Origin: Schizophyllum amplum
Lineage: Eukaryota > Basidiomycota > Agaricomycetes > Agaricales > Schizophyllaceae
Length of the DNA: 64,000 nt
NCBI GenBank assembly: GCA_007026445.1
Contig: VDMD01000004.1
Coordinates: 682,001 to 746,000 of the forward strand
Direction of reading: 5' to 3'
This document shows, piece after piece, positions 49,411-61,181 of this stretch. The first letter of the stretch is position 1; every line of letters begins with the position of its first letter. A model generated the notes under the pieces. The model did no database searches, was not told where the DNA came from, and was given only the letters and a program-made list of their open reading frames with translations. Position numbers and translations under genes: made by a program.

Positions 49411-52400
49411 TTATGAACGGGGAGAGCGAGTCCTTTCTGCTGTAGGTGCTTCCGATTCGTACTCGCTGACTGGTCGTCGGTTTGTCATGGAAGACGCGAG
49501 CTGACGTTGCCAGTCGTCCAACTCGCTAGACAGGTGTTCGAATGCGAGGGCGTTCTCCGAACTGGACGAGCTTAGCCGCTGCGCGGAGACACCAGATATT
49601 GGACGCCGGCTGAAGGTAGGCTGGTCCACTTCCAGAAGCAGACCGATTTTATGTGAGAGCTGCTCGTTCTCGCGACGCAACGTGGTGTTCTCGTTGCTGA
49701 GCCTCTCCAAAAGCGTCTCCTCGCTGCCTCCGCGAGCCACCTCCAAAGAAGCGTGCAGGCGGTCGACCTCGTGCTGGAGCTCCTCCACCTGCGTGAGACG
49801 GTCGTCAGACTCCCGCTGCGAAGCGACAAGCTTGTCGCGCAGTGCCTCAAGATCGGATTCAAAAGACTCCAAACGGGCGTTCAGGTCACGGTTCTCGCGG
49901 TGTAGGCGCTGAACTTGTCGCTGGGCCTCGAGGAGCTGATTGCGTGTGCCGTCGTCGTCGGAGGGTGTCGTACGGCCGTTGGTGCGAGACCGCGTGTTAC
50001 GCGCCACCTCGAGCTCGGCTTGCAGGGTTGTGTTGTTGTCCTTCTGTTTGGTGAGCTCGTCCTTCATGCGACGCATCATCTTCTCGGTACCCCTACATTG
50101 CGTCAACGATAAACTCCACACTAGCAAAAATTTGAAACCTACTTGACGTAGTGAACAGCGAGTTGGTAATCCTCCTCCATCTGCTGCATGCGGGTCTTGT
50201 AGCCCCGCTCCGTCTCCTCGAACCGACGCTCGGCCTCAGCCAGACGGGCATCAGAATCTGCGCTGCTACTTGCTGGCGACTGTGACGACCTCAGGCGCTC
50301 AATCTGCACAGCCAAGTCGCTGGCTTTGGCCTCCGCGTCACGATGACTGCGGGTGACCTTGTTGAGCTCACGTTGCGCGTTGTCGAACATGCGATTCCGC
50401 TCCGCAAGCCTGCTCTCGAGCTCAGACACCACGTCTGGAGACACGACCCCGTTCGCCCGCGAGCCATTGGCTTGCAAATCATCCTCGTCAACAGCGATGC
50501 CCTGCTCCGCGAGGTAGGTCCGCAGCATCCGGAGCCGGACAGATGCCTCGGACGCCTCCTTCGCCTTGTCCTCCAGCTCCATATCCTTCTCTGACAGCTC
50601 ACGCTTGAGGTCCCCGCTGTCGGCCAATACATTCGACAACTGGCTTCGCAAGCCCACGAGCTGCGCTCGGAGTTGAGATGCCTGCAACTCGAGGTCGCGG
50701 ACACGGTGTCGTTCCTCCGAGAGCTTCTGCTGAGCATCGCTGTGGCGGTCGAAGGCGTCCTTCATCATTTTGCGCAGCTCGTCCATCTCGAGCTGTATAG
50801 CCGCGCTCTTCTCGTTATGCCCCTTTGTATAGCGATCTTCGTCCGCCTTCATGTCGCGGTGAATGTCGAGGAGCTCACCCAGGTTGGTCGTCGTCAACGC
50901 CCTATAAGCGTCGGCTTCCTCACGCGAAGTCGCCCACGCGTTCTCAACTTCGGCCAACTTCTCTCTCGCATTCTCCACCTCCGTAGTCCGCGATTCCAGC
51001 TCGCCTCGCAGCTCGACGATATCCGCCTCCAGCGCAGCGATCTTCTCTCGCGAGTGCTTTTCCTCCGCGTCGAACTCATCCGCGCGCTTCTTCGTGTGAC
51101 GGAATGTCTCCATGACACGCTCCAGCGTCTTGATGTGTTGATCCCGCGAGCGCGTCAGCTCGTCGACCTGCGCCTGCAAAGCGGCGGCTTCCGCCTCCTG
51201 CTGCTCTAGTGTCGACGTGTTGGACACCAGCCTCTGTGAGTGGTCGCGCAGCTGCACCTCAAGCATGTCGTTGCGCTCCTGAAGCTCGTGATGGCGCTGC
51301 ATAGTCCGGTCATGCGACTCTTGTATGGTTTCCGCGCGGCGCGTCGAGTCCGCTGCCCGTGCCTCTGCCTGCTCACACAGTGTGGTCTGCAGGCTCAAGG
51401 CATCGTCGAGTTCCTTGATCTTGCGGTCCTGGTTCCATCGCTCGGTCATAAGGGCGGACATGCTCTTCTCAAGGTCCTTCAGGCGCTCCCGCTCCAAGCC
51501 TTGTGCTTCAGCTTCACGGCCACTTTCGAACGCGGCGAGCTTGGCACGATAGTATGCAGCTTCCTGTGCGGCACTGTTCTTCAACCGCTCGGCGTCGGCG
51601 ATACGCTCGGACGCATGCCGGGCTTGCTCGACGACTACGGTCTTCATCACGTGTCAGCAAGTTATCCAAACCACGAAAACATGACTCACCTGCATATGAG
51701 CTTTGAACTGCTTGAACTTCAACGCAAGGTCGGCCTGCGCGCTGTCCTGAGCATCAACCGACAGTTCATTGCCCGAGCGGTCTGCATAGATGTAGCCAGA
51801 GCGCGACGCCTTCGCCAAGCCCTCCTTCATCCACGCCATATGCCGCTTCGCACTCTCCAGTTCCGCCTCCTTCGCCTTCAGGTTGCCCAGCAAGTCGTTC
51901 ACCACGTTCACCGACTTCGAATCGCCGCGCGAGTGCGAGCGTAGGACGCCGTTCATCGCAGGCGAGTTGGACATGCTACCTTGGACATGGTGCGCGGGCT
52001 TGCCGCCGCTCATCGCAGGCGACTGCCGCCCGTTAACCCCGTTGGTCAACCCAATCGACACAGCCGTCAAGCTGGGAGTGTGGCCCTCGTGCGTAGGCGA
52101 GATGGCGCGCTGCGTTGGGCTCTTCGTGCGCTGCTCGGGCGACTTGGCGCGCTCGCGGTATTCAGGCGACTTCGCACGTGTATGGGAGTCCGTGGTGCCC
52201 GTATCGACGCCCTCATCGCTGAGAACATCGTCGTCATGATCCGCGCGTGGCGGCCTTTGGGGAGGCTTGCCGCGCGAGCCAGATGGCACAGGGCTCTCGC
52301 TCGGAGATTGCGTTACATGCCCTATGGGCACACCATTCGGCGACATCTTGCGCGGATCGGGCGGAGACACGGCACGTTGCGGGTCGACTCCTCTGGGCGA

Positions 52401-54233
52401 AATCGGACGAGAAGCATCGGGGAGAGGCTGTTGTTGCTGCTGCTGCTGCTGTGCCTGTTGCTGAATTTGCTGAGGTGGAGGCATCATGGATGGCCGCTTG
52501 CCAGAGGCGGGCTTTTCGCTTTGCGGTGGAGGACCCTTGTTGGAATCCGGATACTTGATGTGCTCTGCAAATCATGATTAGACACGTCCCGAGGCGCATA
52601 TATGCCAACTTACTTGTGTCGAGAACATGAAGCATGTTGGGGTCCTCAGACTTCGTTGTGATCGACTCGCCGCCGAGGACGAATACTCTGGTGCCGACGG
52701 ACGCCATGGCATGGCCTGAACGGCTAGACGGTGAAGGACCCATGTTCTGAAACATATACCAGCGTTGGTCTATAGAACATCAGATATTGTCTTTAGTCTC
52801 GAAAGTGTGGCACTGACTTGAAATCTTGAACGCTGCCAAGTCTCCGAGGTCTTTGCCATCCACTCCGCGACCACCGAAGACGTAGATGACATCGTCCACC
52901 AAAGCCGCAGAGTGGCCCTCTCGCGGTGAGGGTATGAAGCCGATGCACGTCAACTCCGACCACTGATGTGTGTTGGTATCATAGGACCAAGTATCATTAT
53001 AGTGATACTGGCCGTCTGTACCACCGAAGCTGCAACTTGATTAGATGAGAAGCATTGTCTGTGAGACGTTCACTTACACGAACACCTTCTCACCGAACGT
53101 CACACAAACATGGCCGGTACGCTCTGGTGGCCTCTCGGCAGTCGTCGGCTCGCAAAGCTCCCACTGCGCGCGTGTTCGCACTATGATGAAACATGAACAC
53201 GGTGCGATATAGCGATAGGATCACCAGACTGACGGGAGTTGAGATCAAATGACCACAGGTCGTTCATAAACTGCGTGTCGACTTGTCCACCAAAGACAAA
53301 GAATCGGGATCCGACCATTGTGGCGGCATGGCCGTACCGGCCTACAGGGCCGGTGCCGTACGTCGATACATGGCTCCATTCACGGGAGACTGCACAAACA
53401 TCAGCTAGAGGTGACAGGACGATGAGGTATACACGCACCCAGGTTGAGAAGATAGAGGCCGTCGTCCTGCGGCTGCGACGCGTCCTGTCGCGTATCGCCT
53501 CCCCAAACAATCATGACATTGCTGACGAGCGCCGCCGCATGACCGACGCGTGGAGAGGGGACTTCGCCGCCCGTCTGCACGAGTGTGGCGGAGATGTCCT
53601 TCGAAGACACGATGTAGAGGTCGTTCCGCGCCGCATCGCGCACGAGCCCACCGAAGATGTACATGTCGCCGGCTGGTGTCGTCGACACCGTTGGGACGAC
53701 GTGGCCATATCGAGGGAATGGTGAGGGGGAGGGGGAGGTAGGAGGGACGATGCCCGGCTTGTTGAGGACGACGGGCGGCGGTAGCTGAAGCCGACGGACA
53801 CTCCACGGGTAGGCCGGACGCTGCGCGGGTGCGCCTTGCGGCGGGGGCGCCCCAGGAGAGGGGATGCTAGGGCTGGCGCCGCGAGCCTGGGCGCGTGCTT
53901 GTTGCTGCTGTTGCTGAAGTGCCTGCTGTTGCGCCGGGCTCAACCTGCTTAAGCGCGCGTGAGTTGGTCAGAAGGCGCGTCCGAACATGCGCAGGCAGCA
54001 ACGCACCCTTCCGTGGGGTCGCCGCGCAGACTGCCAGACATGTTGTGGCGTGGCTGCTGCGCTGCGGCCATTTGCTGCGCCTGTTGCTGTTGCGCCTGTT
54101 CCTTGCCCGCGGACATCTGGGCAAGCGCAGCGCTGGGGGTGCTCGCGACGGTGACGGCCGCGGGCGGCTGCTGGGGCGGCTGCGCCGGCTGCGGCGGGGG
54201 GTGGTTTTGCTTCTTCCTGGAGAAGAAGGACAT
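49411..54233 (-). CDS. Tea1-like kelch-repeat/coiled-coil cell polarity protein
   Basis: The start is ATG 54233 ([16 protein letters not shown]). A Gln/Ala-rich leader is followed by six kelch repeats between about 53760 and 52680 ([10 protein letters not shown] with [15 protein letters not shown] with [13 protein letters not shown] with [14 protein letters not shown] with [14 protein letters not shown] with IYVFGG, and RSGHAMAS with VFVLGG). A Ser/Pro linker with KSPE-type repeats and a polyGln run follows, then about 750 residues of coiled coil (51900-49450). It ends ERTRSPRS. This is the layout of fission yeast Tea1/Tea3, which ride microtubule plus ends and mark cell tips. Introns sit mainly within the kelch part. 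The frame is unbroken over 4.8 kb, in contrast to several neighbours. Confidence 0.88.
52430..52463. repeat. CAG/CTG trinucleotide repeat (polyGln) in the Tea1-like gene
   Basis: CAG triplets with CAA interruptions encode a run of about eleven Gln in the linker ([15 protein letters not shown]). Two further Gln-rich tracts lie near 53895-53935 and 54060-54110. Confidence 0.75.
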
Positions 54234-54723
54234 TCTTCGAGTCCGGCCGCCTAGAAGGGACGGTATGGCTGGCGTTGGTGGGTGGGAAGTGACTAGAAAG
54301 TGGGTCCGCCGGCGAGCGAGCCTTGCGCGGGCGTATTAAGTGTGTGGTAGATGGTAGGGAGCGTCGGCGGCGGTGTCGGGACGTCGTGGGCGTCGCGCAG
54401 CACGACGGCGGCGAATACGACGAGCAACAGTTCCGTTGGGAAAGGTGATCGTTGCTTTGACTCTGTTTGTCGCGGGCCCCGAGTCCTCTGCTGGCGCGCT
54501 CACTGGAATGGCGGGCTTACAGTTACTGAACGCAACAGCGCCGACGCTTTAGCGTAGCTGGTAAAGGAGCGTGGGAGGCGTGCGCTCGGCAGCTGGGTGG
54601 TGGGAGACGAGACGGATAACAGGAGACGGCTTGTTGTTCCATCACGACAGACATATCATCGCGTTGCGGCCTCGAGCATCCCACATGGAAATACTAGTTC
54701 TGATGTAGGCACGCCGAGCTCTC
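54234..54723. other. Intergenic region
   Basis: The promoter region of the Tea1-like gene and the 3' flank of the zinc-finger gene. No further gene was seen. Confidence 0.5.
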
Positions 54724-55079
54724 TCACTGCGCACCCTGCGCCTCCTCGTTCCAAGTAATAATCTCCCCCTCGTCTTCCGTCTGGTGGTCCCTCTTCCTGT
54801 GCAGCATCAGCCGGTCCCGCTTCGGGTACAGGCGATTGCAGTCTGCAAGCCGTCAGTCGCTTCATCTAGAAGCCTCGGAGGTCTTACCGGCGTAGGCACA
54901 TATGAACAGCGCGGTTCTATCGTGGTTGTCGTCAGCTACCCAGAAGCGTGGATCTGGTTGGCCAGCACCTACTCTTCTGGGCTCGTCACCTTCGCCAACT
55001 TGGCTGCGTTTTCGATGTCTTCTTTTGTGCTAGAGACATCTCTCACAGAGGGCTTGGAAGGAAGAACAGAAGGTAGCAT
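54724..55079 (-). CDS. Small C2H2-type zinc-finger protein
   Basis: Three exons (55079-54973, 54916-54888, 54842-54724) join to a protein of about 84 residues. It starts MLPSVLPSKPSVRDVSSTKE, then a short helix (DIENAAKLAKVTSPEE). The next part, ALFICAYADCNRLYPKRDRL followed by MLHRKRDH, gives the pattern C-x4-C-x12-H-x4-H, as in C2H2 fingers. An acidic tail ends EEAQGAQ with TGA 54726-54724. Both introns have GT..AG ends and the finger spans the second junction, which supports the model. I do not recognise the family. A single finger at this length suggests a subunit of a larger nuclear complex; that is inference. Confidence 0.65.
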
Positions 55080-55361
55080 TGTTCTTCAATTCAGCACGTC
55101 GGTCAAAGGAGACAGACATCCGCGAGGATTCGTTCATAACTGGCCGATTCATCACGTGCCGCGATGTTGAACTTCGAGACTTCGAGTTCTCGGCCTGCAA
55201 TTAGGACTAGCCAGCAATGCATGTTGTACATTTCCTTGTATGCAAATATTATCGTCAGTAAATACTAGTCGTGTACGAGTAAGGTATACTAGGGTATCCA
55301 GTCGTAAGCTACAATAGAGCCATAGCGAGAGTGCAAAACATCTTGACCTAATGAGCGTCCA

Positions 55362-57316
55362 TTATGAATGCCCTGGTTTGGACCCCTCCGCTGAGCGCGA
55401 GCTGGACGCGCTGCTCGGACGTATCGGGCTAGGAGGAGCGGAGCTCTGAGCAGAAAGCCTGTCGCCGTCCCTTCTGACCGCCGCACTCGGCGGATCAACA
55501 GCCGCCTCCATATCCTCCGCCCGCTCCTCCATCTTCCGCTCTCCATCTGCCTCCATGCGCGCGCCGGAGCCTTGCATGCTATGCAGAGCCTGCTCCTTCG
55601 CCCGCTGCTGTCCCTCGCCCTCGCTGACCGGGGCCTCCTTCTCCTTGCCCTGTCCCTCGACCTCGCGTGCGAGCACGTCGGCGATACCGAGGTAGAAGGT
55701 GGCTGGGCGGAAGGAGATCTCCTTGCCCATCATCTCAGCCCACTTGTAGCGCGCTGCGTTAATCCAGCCAACGAGGTCGAGGTGATTCACGCCTTCGAGC
55801 GTACCCAAATAGGTTCCCTGAACATCAGTCAGCATCATTGGCAGGAAATACGACGCCTGTGCACGAAGGTTTACCCACCCACTTGGCGGACTCTACCGAG
55901 ACCAGCCCGTCGTTTGGACCTTCCTTCTCAAGGACGACCGCATGCGACCACTTCCAGGTGTCTATCAAGCCTGGCGCATATGTCGCTCCCCAGCTGTAGT
56001 ACTTGACGCCAGGCACGTCAGGTGTGTCCTCGTTGAAGCGGCGCATATTCTCGAGCGTGAGGAACTCGAAGGCTTTGCCGTCGCCGCCGCCATTAGGCAG
56101 CAAGTCGAGAAGTCCAAGGAAGGATGGGAAATTGTTTTGCCCAACGGCTTCGAGGAAGTAATCCGCGAAGGCGGAGCCTCGATGAGGTGACGCTATGGTT
56201 GTGATCGAGAGAACATCGAACTTGCGTTTGGTGAGGTGCGTGGTAAGGTATCTGCAGTCTATGCCACCCTAGCAATCAATGAGACACGGAAAGCCGCGCT
56301 AGAATGTATCAACTCACCATACTGTGGCCTGAAAGGTACGTCAGTCACACTAAGCAGGGCTGCCGCCTGTCGAACGCACCTATTAGGTGCACTTTGCGCC
56401 CGGGGAAAACCTCTGATACCCTCTGCTCAAGCACTTTTGCACGGTCCACCGGCGAGCTGGTCGCCGGCACACGAGTGATCAAGACCTCCGCCCCATTGGC
56501 CTCCAGAACCTCTTTAATGCCCCTCCAGTGGTTCACCTCCAGTGGGGCGATGGACGGGCCAATTGTGACACTATCGAATCCCAGCAGTCCATGGCAAAAC
56601 ACTATCGGATTCTTTGGACTCCGGTCTGCATGAAGAACGATTCGTCAGCCTCTGAGTACCACCGTGCAACACCACTGCAGCACACGCACATTTCTTCCTG
56701 ATGTTGTCCTGCTCCTCCTGTACGGTCTCGCCGCGATCGCGCTCGTCCAACATATTGTCTACGGCGTCCTTATTCTGGAAGAACCACCAGCCACTCGCGC
56801 GCGAGGGCGAGGGCTGTGACTCGCTCGACGTGCGCCGCTTGTCGCGTTCGGACACCTGCCGCAAACTCTCCAGCGACGAGCTCGTCGGTGGAGACCGCAG
56901 CGGTCCATCATATTCAGGATGTTGATCTCCCGCTAGAGACGCCGTGGGGAGCGTCGAGCGCGTGAGGTTGTCAAGAAGGGCGGCGGGCGCGTGAGTTGCC
57001 GAGATGCGTAGAAGGAGTCTGGGAGCTTCGCCAAGGGCGGCATCTGAGGAAGGGCGAGTTGCTCATGTAGCGCTTCATCTAGAGAGGCTAGTGAGGGCGA
57101 CGGTGGCATGGAGGGCGCGGGCGTCGCCTGCTGGCTTCGCGTGCCCAACCATCTCAATACAGGCTGCGAAGGCGTATTGTGGGTGCTGTAGTTGGATGGA
57201 AGACGTGGGAGGGATGGTTTTCGGGGCCTCATGTCTTTGGGTTTGGTGTCGGCTACAAGGGTTCCTAGGCGCTCTGAAAGTGAAGGGCGGGGGCTCGGGC
57301 TGGGGGAAGGGGACAT
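55362..57316 (-). CDS. Triacylglycerol lipase-like alpha/beta hydrolase
   Basis: The likely start is ATG 57316 (MSPSPSPSPRPSLSERL); codons further upstream lack an ATG. After a disordered leader comes NPIVFCHGLLGFDSVTIGPS, then HWRGIKEVLEANGAEVLI and KVHLIG. An 11-base exon (56328-56318) completes GHSMG, and the next exon continues GIDCRYLTTHL. The catalytic Ser is thus in GHSMGG; the likely Asp is in EGPNDGLVSVESAKWG and His in LEGVNHLDLVGW. No signal peptide is seen, so the enzyme may be intracellular, like lipases acting on lipid droplets or mitochondria. A charged tail rich in Glu/Ser follows, ending at TAG 55364-55362. One frame break lies near 56985 in the leader (ends either side: LTRPPPFL and TRSTLPTASLAG). 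Confidence 0.83.
56318..56328 (-). other. 11-base coding microexon with the lipase catalytic serine
   Basis: GCCACAGTATG lies between acceptor TTTCAG and donor GTGAGT. Joined to the flanking exons it reads LIGHSMGGIDC. Skipping it would remove the nucleophile Ser and shift the frame. Confidence 0.85.
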
Positions 57317-58304
57317 GTCCAGCGCTAACGATCGCTCGATGATGCGCACCGCGCGGCGCGCGTCATGCTGAATCGGCCCGCCGGCCCGTGGGCCGTTTGG
57401 CGTTTGCCCCACTTCGCCCAATCTGGGTGTTTTTCCCACGGACACTCTTTCACTTGAACGTCAACGCCCTCTTCATGTTCACTCAGCGTCTCAGCGCCCA
57501 CGGACCCTGCAAAACAGCACTACATTGGCGAACTACTGGGAAGAAAATACTTTTGATGACGCGTCTGGGTCTTATTTCGACTTGCAGTCCTTCGTCGCGG
57601 CCGCCTACGCGACTGCCTTGAACCCGCAGTGGGCAATCCCCGCCGATCTCAAGCAAACTGACAGCTGCTATCGGCGCCGCTCTCGCTTACTCGACGTATC
57701 CGTCATTGACCCTCAAGTACAACAGAAGCTACCGTCGCCCCGACCACGTCAACAACAACAAGGGCCAGCTCATGCCCCCAGCCGCCTGCCTTCGAATTCT
57801 GCTCAGCGGCCGCGATATCTCAAAATTCATCGAACGGCTGGACAATAAGAACACTATGGCTGCTGTAGGACATGGCCTCGCATACCTTTGGCGTCTTTCG
57901 CAGTCTGCCACTCTGCAAGTTTTCTGCTCGGAAATTGCGTCACAATCTACGAACATGCTGGATTAGCTCCTTCTATGTTTTGACATGCAAACTGGATGGA
58001 AGACCTGCAGTCCAAATTCGACGCGCCTACAGACATCGCCTGACCACTTTCGAAGCTGTCGAGGACCGGTCTTGGAGCGCGGGCCACATTCCGCCGTCGC
58101 GGCAAGCTTACTTCCCTTCCGTTACACGAACATGTACGTGCGTACGCCGTGGCGACTCAACACTGACGCGCTTCCGCATTATGAGGCAATACGTTCAGAC
58201 AAATCGCGAGCCTAAAGTTCGTTATAAAAGCTCGAAGAAATGCCACCCCTTCTTCTTCATCCTCTTGCCCTCCTCATCTTTGTAACACCTTCCCAACAGC
58301 AGTC
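57317..58304. other. Intergenic region upstream of hydrophobin 2
   Basis: About 1 kb holding the lipase promoter and the hydrophobin 2 promoter. Open frames near 57525-57966 are unsupported (see rejected items). Confidence 0.5.
58223..58229 (+). promoter_or_regulatory. TATA box of hydrophobin 2
   Basis: TATAAAA lies about 76 bases before ATG 58305. Confidence 0.7.
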
Positions 58305-58816
58305 ATGCGCGTCTCGCTTGCTCTTCTCGCCTTCCCCATCCTTGCTGTCGCGACTGTGATACCCCGTACCGACGGTGACGGCGAAGGAGCGTGCAGCACC
58401 GGCCCAGTTCAATGCTGCAACACGGTCGCTGAAGTTCGTACATTTTCTCTTAGATTCTGTCGATTTCAATGCCCACGCTAACGCGCACAATCACTTAGAC
58501 CTACGACTCGCACGTCGCCGAAATCTTGGGCGAGCTCGGCATTGACGTCGGGAGCCTCTCCGGCCTTGTGTAAGTTCACCGATCTCTTATCGCCCGAGCG
58601 AATGTTCACGCCTCATGCATCCAACAGCGGTCTCCAGTGCGCGCCCATCACCATTCTTGGTCTTGGTGGCAACACATGCACGGCGCAGACGGTCTGCTGC
58701 TCGAACAACACATATGTGAGCTCCTCGTTGCCTGCTCTATTACACAAGTACCTCATGCTATGTTGCAGAATGGTCTTATCAACATTGGCTGCTCCCCGAT
58801 CAACATATACCTCTGA
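58305..58816 (+). CDS. Class I hydrophobin 2
   Basis: The start is ATG 58305; signal peptide MRVSLALLAFPILAVATVIP. The eight-Cys pattern is complete ([42 protein letters not shown]), ending at TGA 58814-58816. Three short introns match the positions in hydrophobin 1 (33897-34379), and the [10 protein letters not shown] block is identical, so the two are paralogues about 24 kb apart on the same strand. The protein should coat aerial hyphae or spores. Compared with hydrophobin 1 the loop after the first Cys pair is more acidic (EILGELGIDVGSL). Confidence 0.95.
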
Positions 58817-59050
58817 CTGAGCGGGCACAAGGTGCTTTGACAGTTTTGACTGCCTGTGGTTAAATTTTCGCAATCGCTGTAACGACGTAACCATCGCTGA
58901 TCGACTATAAAATAATACACAAGTAACTGTTCGCGTTTGAGATGGGCTGCATCTGCAACATCAAGATGGCATGTCTGCGTCATGTTTGTACATGTTGTAA
59001 CATGTGGGTCCTTTTGTTTCCTACAAATGCGCCCTGAGATGCATTACTGC

Positions 59051-60678
59051 TCAAACATCCGGGAGATTCGGCACCACCGCCTCCGTCCACAGCGGCTGGT
59101 CCGTACCGTCGGCGTTGGGCGTCACAGTGAGGATATACGTCGTGTCGAAGGCGCCTGCGCTCCAGACCGTAAAGCCGACAAGCGTGTCGGAGTTGGCTTT
59201 GATGAAAGCGAGCTCTTCGCCGAAGCTATGAGGAAAGGGGATGATGAGCAAGAGGAGCGCATCATTTCGTGCGATGGTGGCGGCACATGTTGCCATAAGC
59301 ATGACCGCGAGAGAGCGACAAAGGACCACCATGAGAACGACCATGAAGGACCACCACGAGGGACCATCGACAGAGAAAGATTCGACGGTACTCACAGTTG
59401 CTCACAGCTCTCGGTGTTCCCGCCGCCCGACTCGGACAGCAGCGCCTGGCGGTTCCCGTTCGCGACGAGGAAGTCGACCAGCGTCTGGAAGACGTCGACG
59501 TTGTTGGTAACACACTCGGCATGCGTGCCACTGTTGTCCTCATCGAGGTATTTGTGGACTGGACGGGTGGGTCAGAGGCGAAGTCGAGACAGCGGCTCGA
59601 ACGCGCGAATGACTTGTCGGAAGTCAAGATTGCACGCCGGTGTTTATGCAGAACACCCGGCAAGCTTGAGAAAGTCTAGATACTCACCATCGAAGATGAG
59701 AAGGCTGTTGTCCCCGGACGGGTCCGTGACGTCGACGAGGTAAGGGCCAGCCTCTGTGGGGAATGCAGACGCACTCGACCAGGATGAGCCTGCGGAAAGT
59801 AAAACTTCAGCCTTACCGAGTTCACAAGAGCGAAGGCAAAAGCTTACCAGGAAGGAGAATGTACTGCGACGTCGCGCCCGCCTCACGGATCGCGTTAACC
59901 ACGACCTGCACGGTGCCGACCCACGTCTCGACAGAGTTGAGGTCGTGCGGCTCGTTCATGATGCCGAACTGGACGGTGAAGAATATTCAGCGATGCCGAA
60001 GGGAGGATGCTATTGCCATAAGACGCACGATGATCTTGTCGTTGTCCGCATATTTTGCAGCAATTTGGGACCACAAGCTCGCGAGGTCCTCGTTCTCGGG
60101 GCCACCCTGACCGACGATGGCGTTGTCGAAGCGGGCGTAGTTGTGCTGTTATGTCTTTCAATACAGTGACACTGAAGCGGCAGGGGAGCAACTAACCAGA
60201 TCGAGGATCACGTACGGCGCAGTCGATGCGCTGAGCGCCGACTGGACGGTGGCGTCGTATCGCGAGAAGAAGCCCTCGTCGATGGAACTACCGACCGAGG
60301 GCGTCATGAGCTGCCAGGCGAAGGCTGATCAGAGCGAAGGTGTTAGCGAGCACGAGCTAGAGGCGAGTGAGTCAACACACGGATGCGGAAGATGTTGACG
60401 CCCTGGCTGGCAAAGTGCTCGTACTGCCCGACCGGGGGGTCCACGCCGGGACCCTCGAAGGAGCCGTTGGTGTAGACTCTGTCAAATAGCTTCAGGATCA
60501 AAGATGTGCATGGCAGGATGTGCACGCACGAGAAGTCATAACCGGCGGTGTCTGCCATCGGTTAGAGGATGCGCAACGATGAGTGGGTATATAACTTACT
60601 GACGCCTCCCAAGAATGGGATGGCCGTGGCCAGAGTGGCAGAAGTAGCGGCAGTAGCGATGAGGGGAGCAAGCTTCAT
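59051..60678 (-). CDS. Secreted GH5 endo-beta-1,4-glucanase
   Basis: It cuts internal bonds of cellulose. The start is ATG 60678; signal peptide MKLAPLIATAATSATLATAIP. After short exons: EGPGVDPPVGQYEHFASQGV with NIFRIR, AFAWQLMTPS, YVILDLHNYARFDN, GIMNEPHDLN (acid/base Glu), NAIREAGATSQYILLPGSSW, FDVHKYLDEDNSGTHAECV and ALLSESGGGNT with ESCEQ (nucleophile Glu in SESGGG). The C-terminus ends NLPDV at 59051. About eight introns are needed and the frame is unbroken. It matches the catalytic domain of fungal GH5 subfamily 5 endoglucanases; no cellulose-binding module is seen. TATA box at 60721-60727. Confidence 0.92.
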
Positions 60679-61181
60679 GATGGGGATGTGGGATAGCTCG
60701 ATACTCTACGTAGCGCGCCATTTTATACTCTGCAGGTTGCCGCAGGCAACGAAGGACGAAAATCGGTGTATTCACGGCTGTTGCGAGGAGTCGCCATTGC
60801 CGTTCTCATTGAAGCAAGGGTGGGATGCCGTCGCTTCTGGTGTTGTCGAACGGAGTATCCGCGCGTCGAGTTCGCCGCGGAGAAAATAAGCACCACGGGA
60901 CTCATCTGGGGATGGGAACACGGAAACCGAGGAGAAAAAGGTTGTTTGCGACGGAGATGTGACGGACGTGTGTAATAAGTATCCCATGACATAGTGGTGG
61001 TTCGGGACCGGGTCCGGTCTGCGCCTGGCGCCATCCGTCGCCCGCCTTGATCCTCGCCACATCGCGCGTCTAATTAGCGACCTCCAGCGCCCTCGCCGTA
61101 CCGGAGGATCCCGCGCCGCCATCTCCTCCCAGGCCTTCGGCATCAGATCATCCCACCACCTTTCTCAGCGACCCAGCCCTC
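60679..61181. other. Divergent region GH5 / YPD1
   Basis: About 500 bases between the starts of the GH5 and YPD1 genes. The GH5 TATA box is at its left end; no clear TATA box precedes YPD1. Confidence 0.55.
60721..60727 (-). promoter_or_regulatory. TATA box of GH5 endoglucanase
   Basis: TATAAAA on the minus strand, about 43 bases before ATG 60678. Confidence 0.7.

Noticed and set aside
57525..57966. Possible gene or gene remnant upstream of hydrophobin 2
   Set aside because: Open frames here have protein-like stretches, but the first lacks an ATG, the join between frames has no good splice sites, and I recognise no motif. Not reported as a gene.
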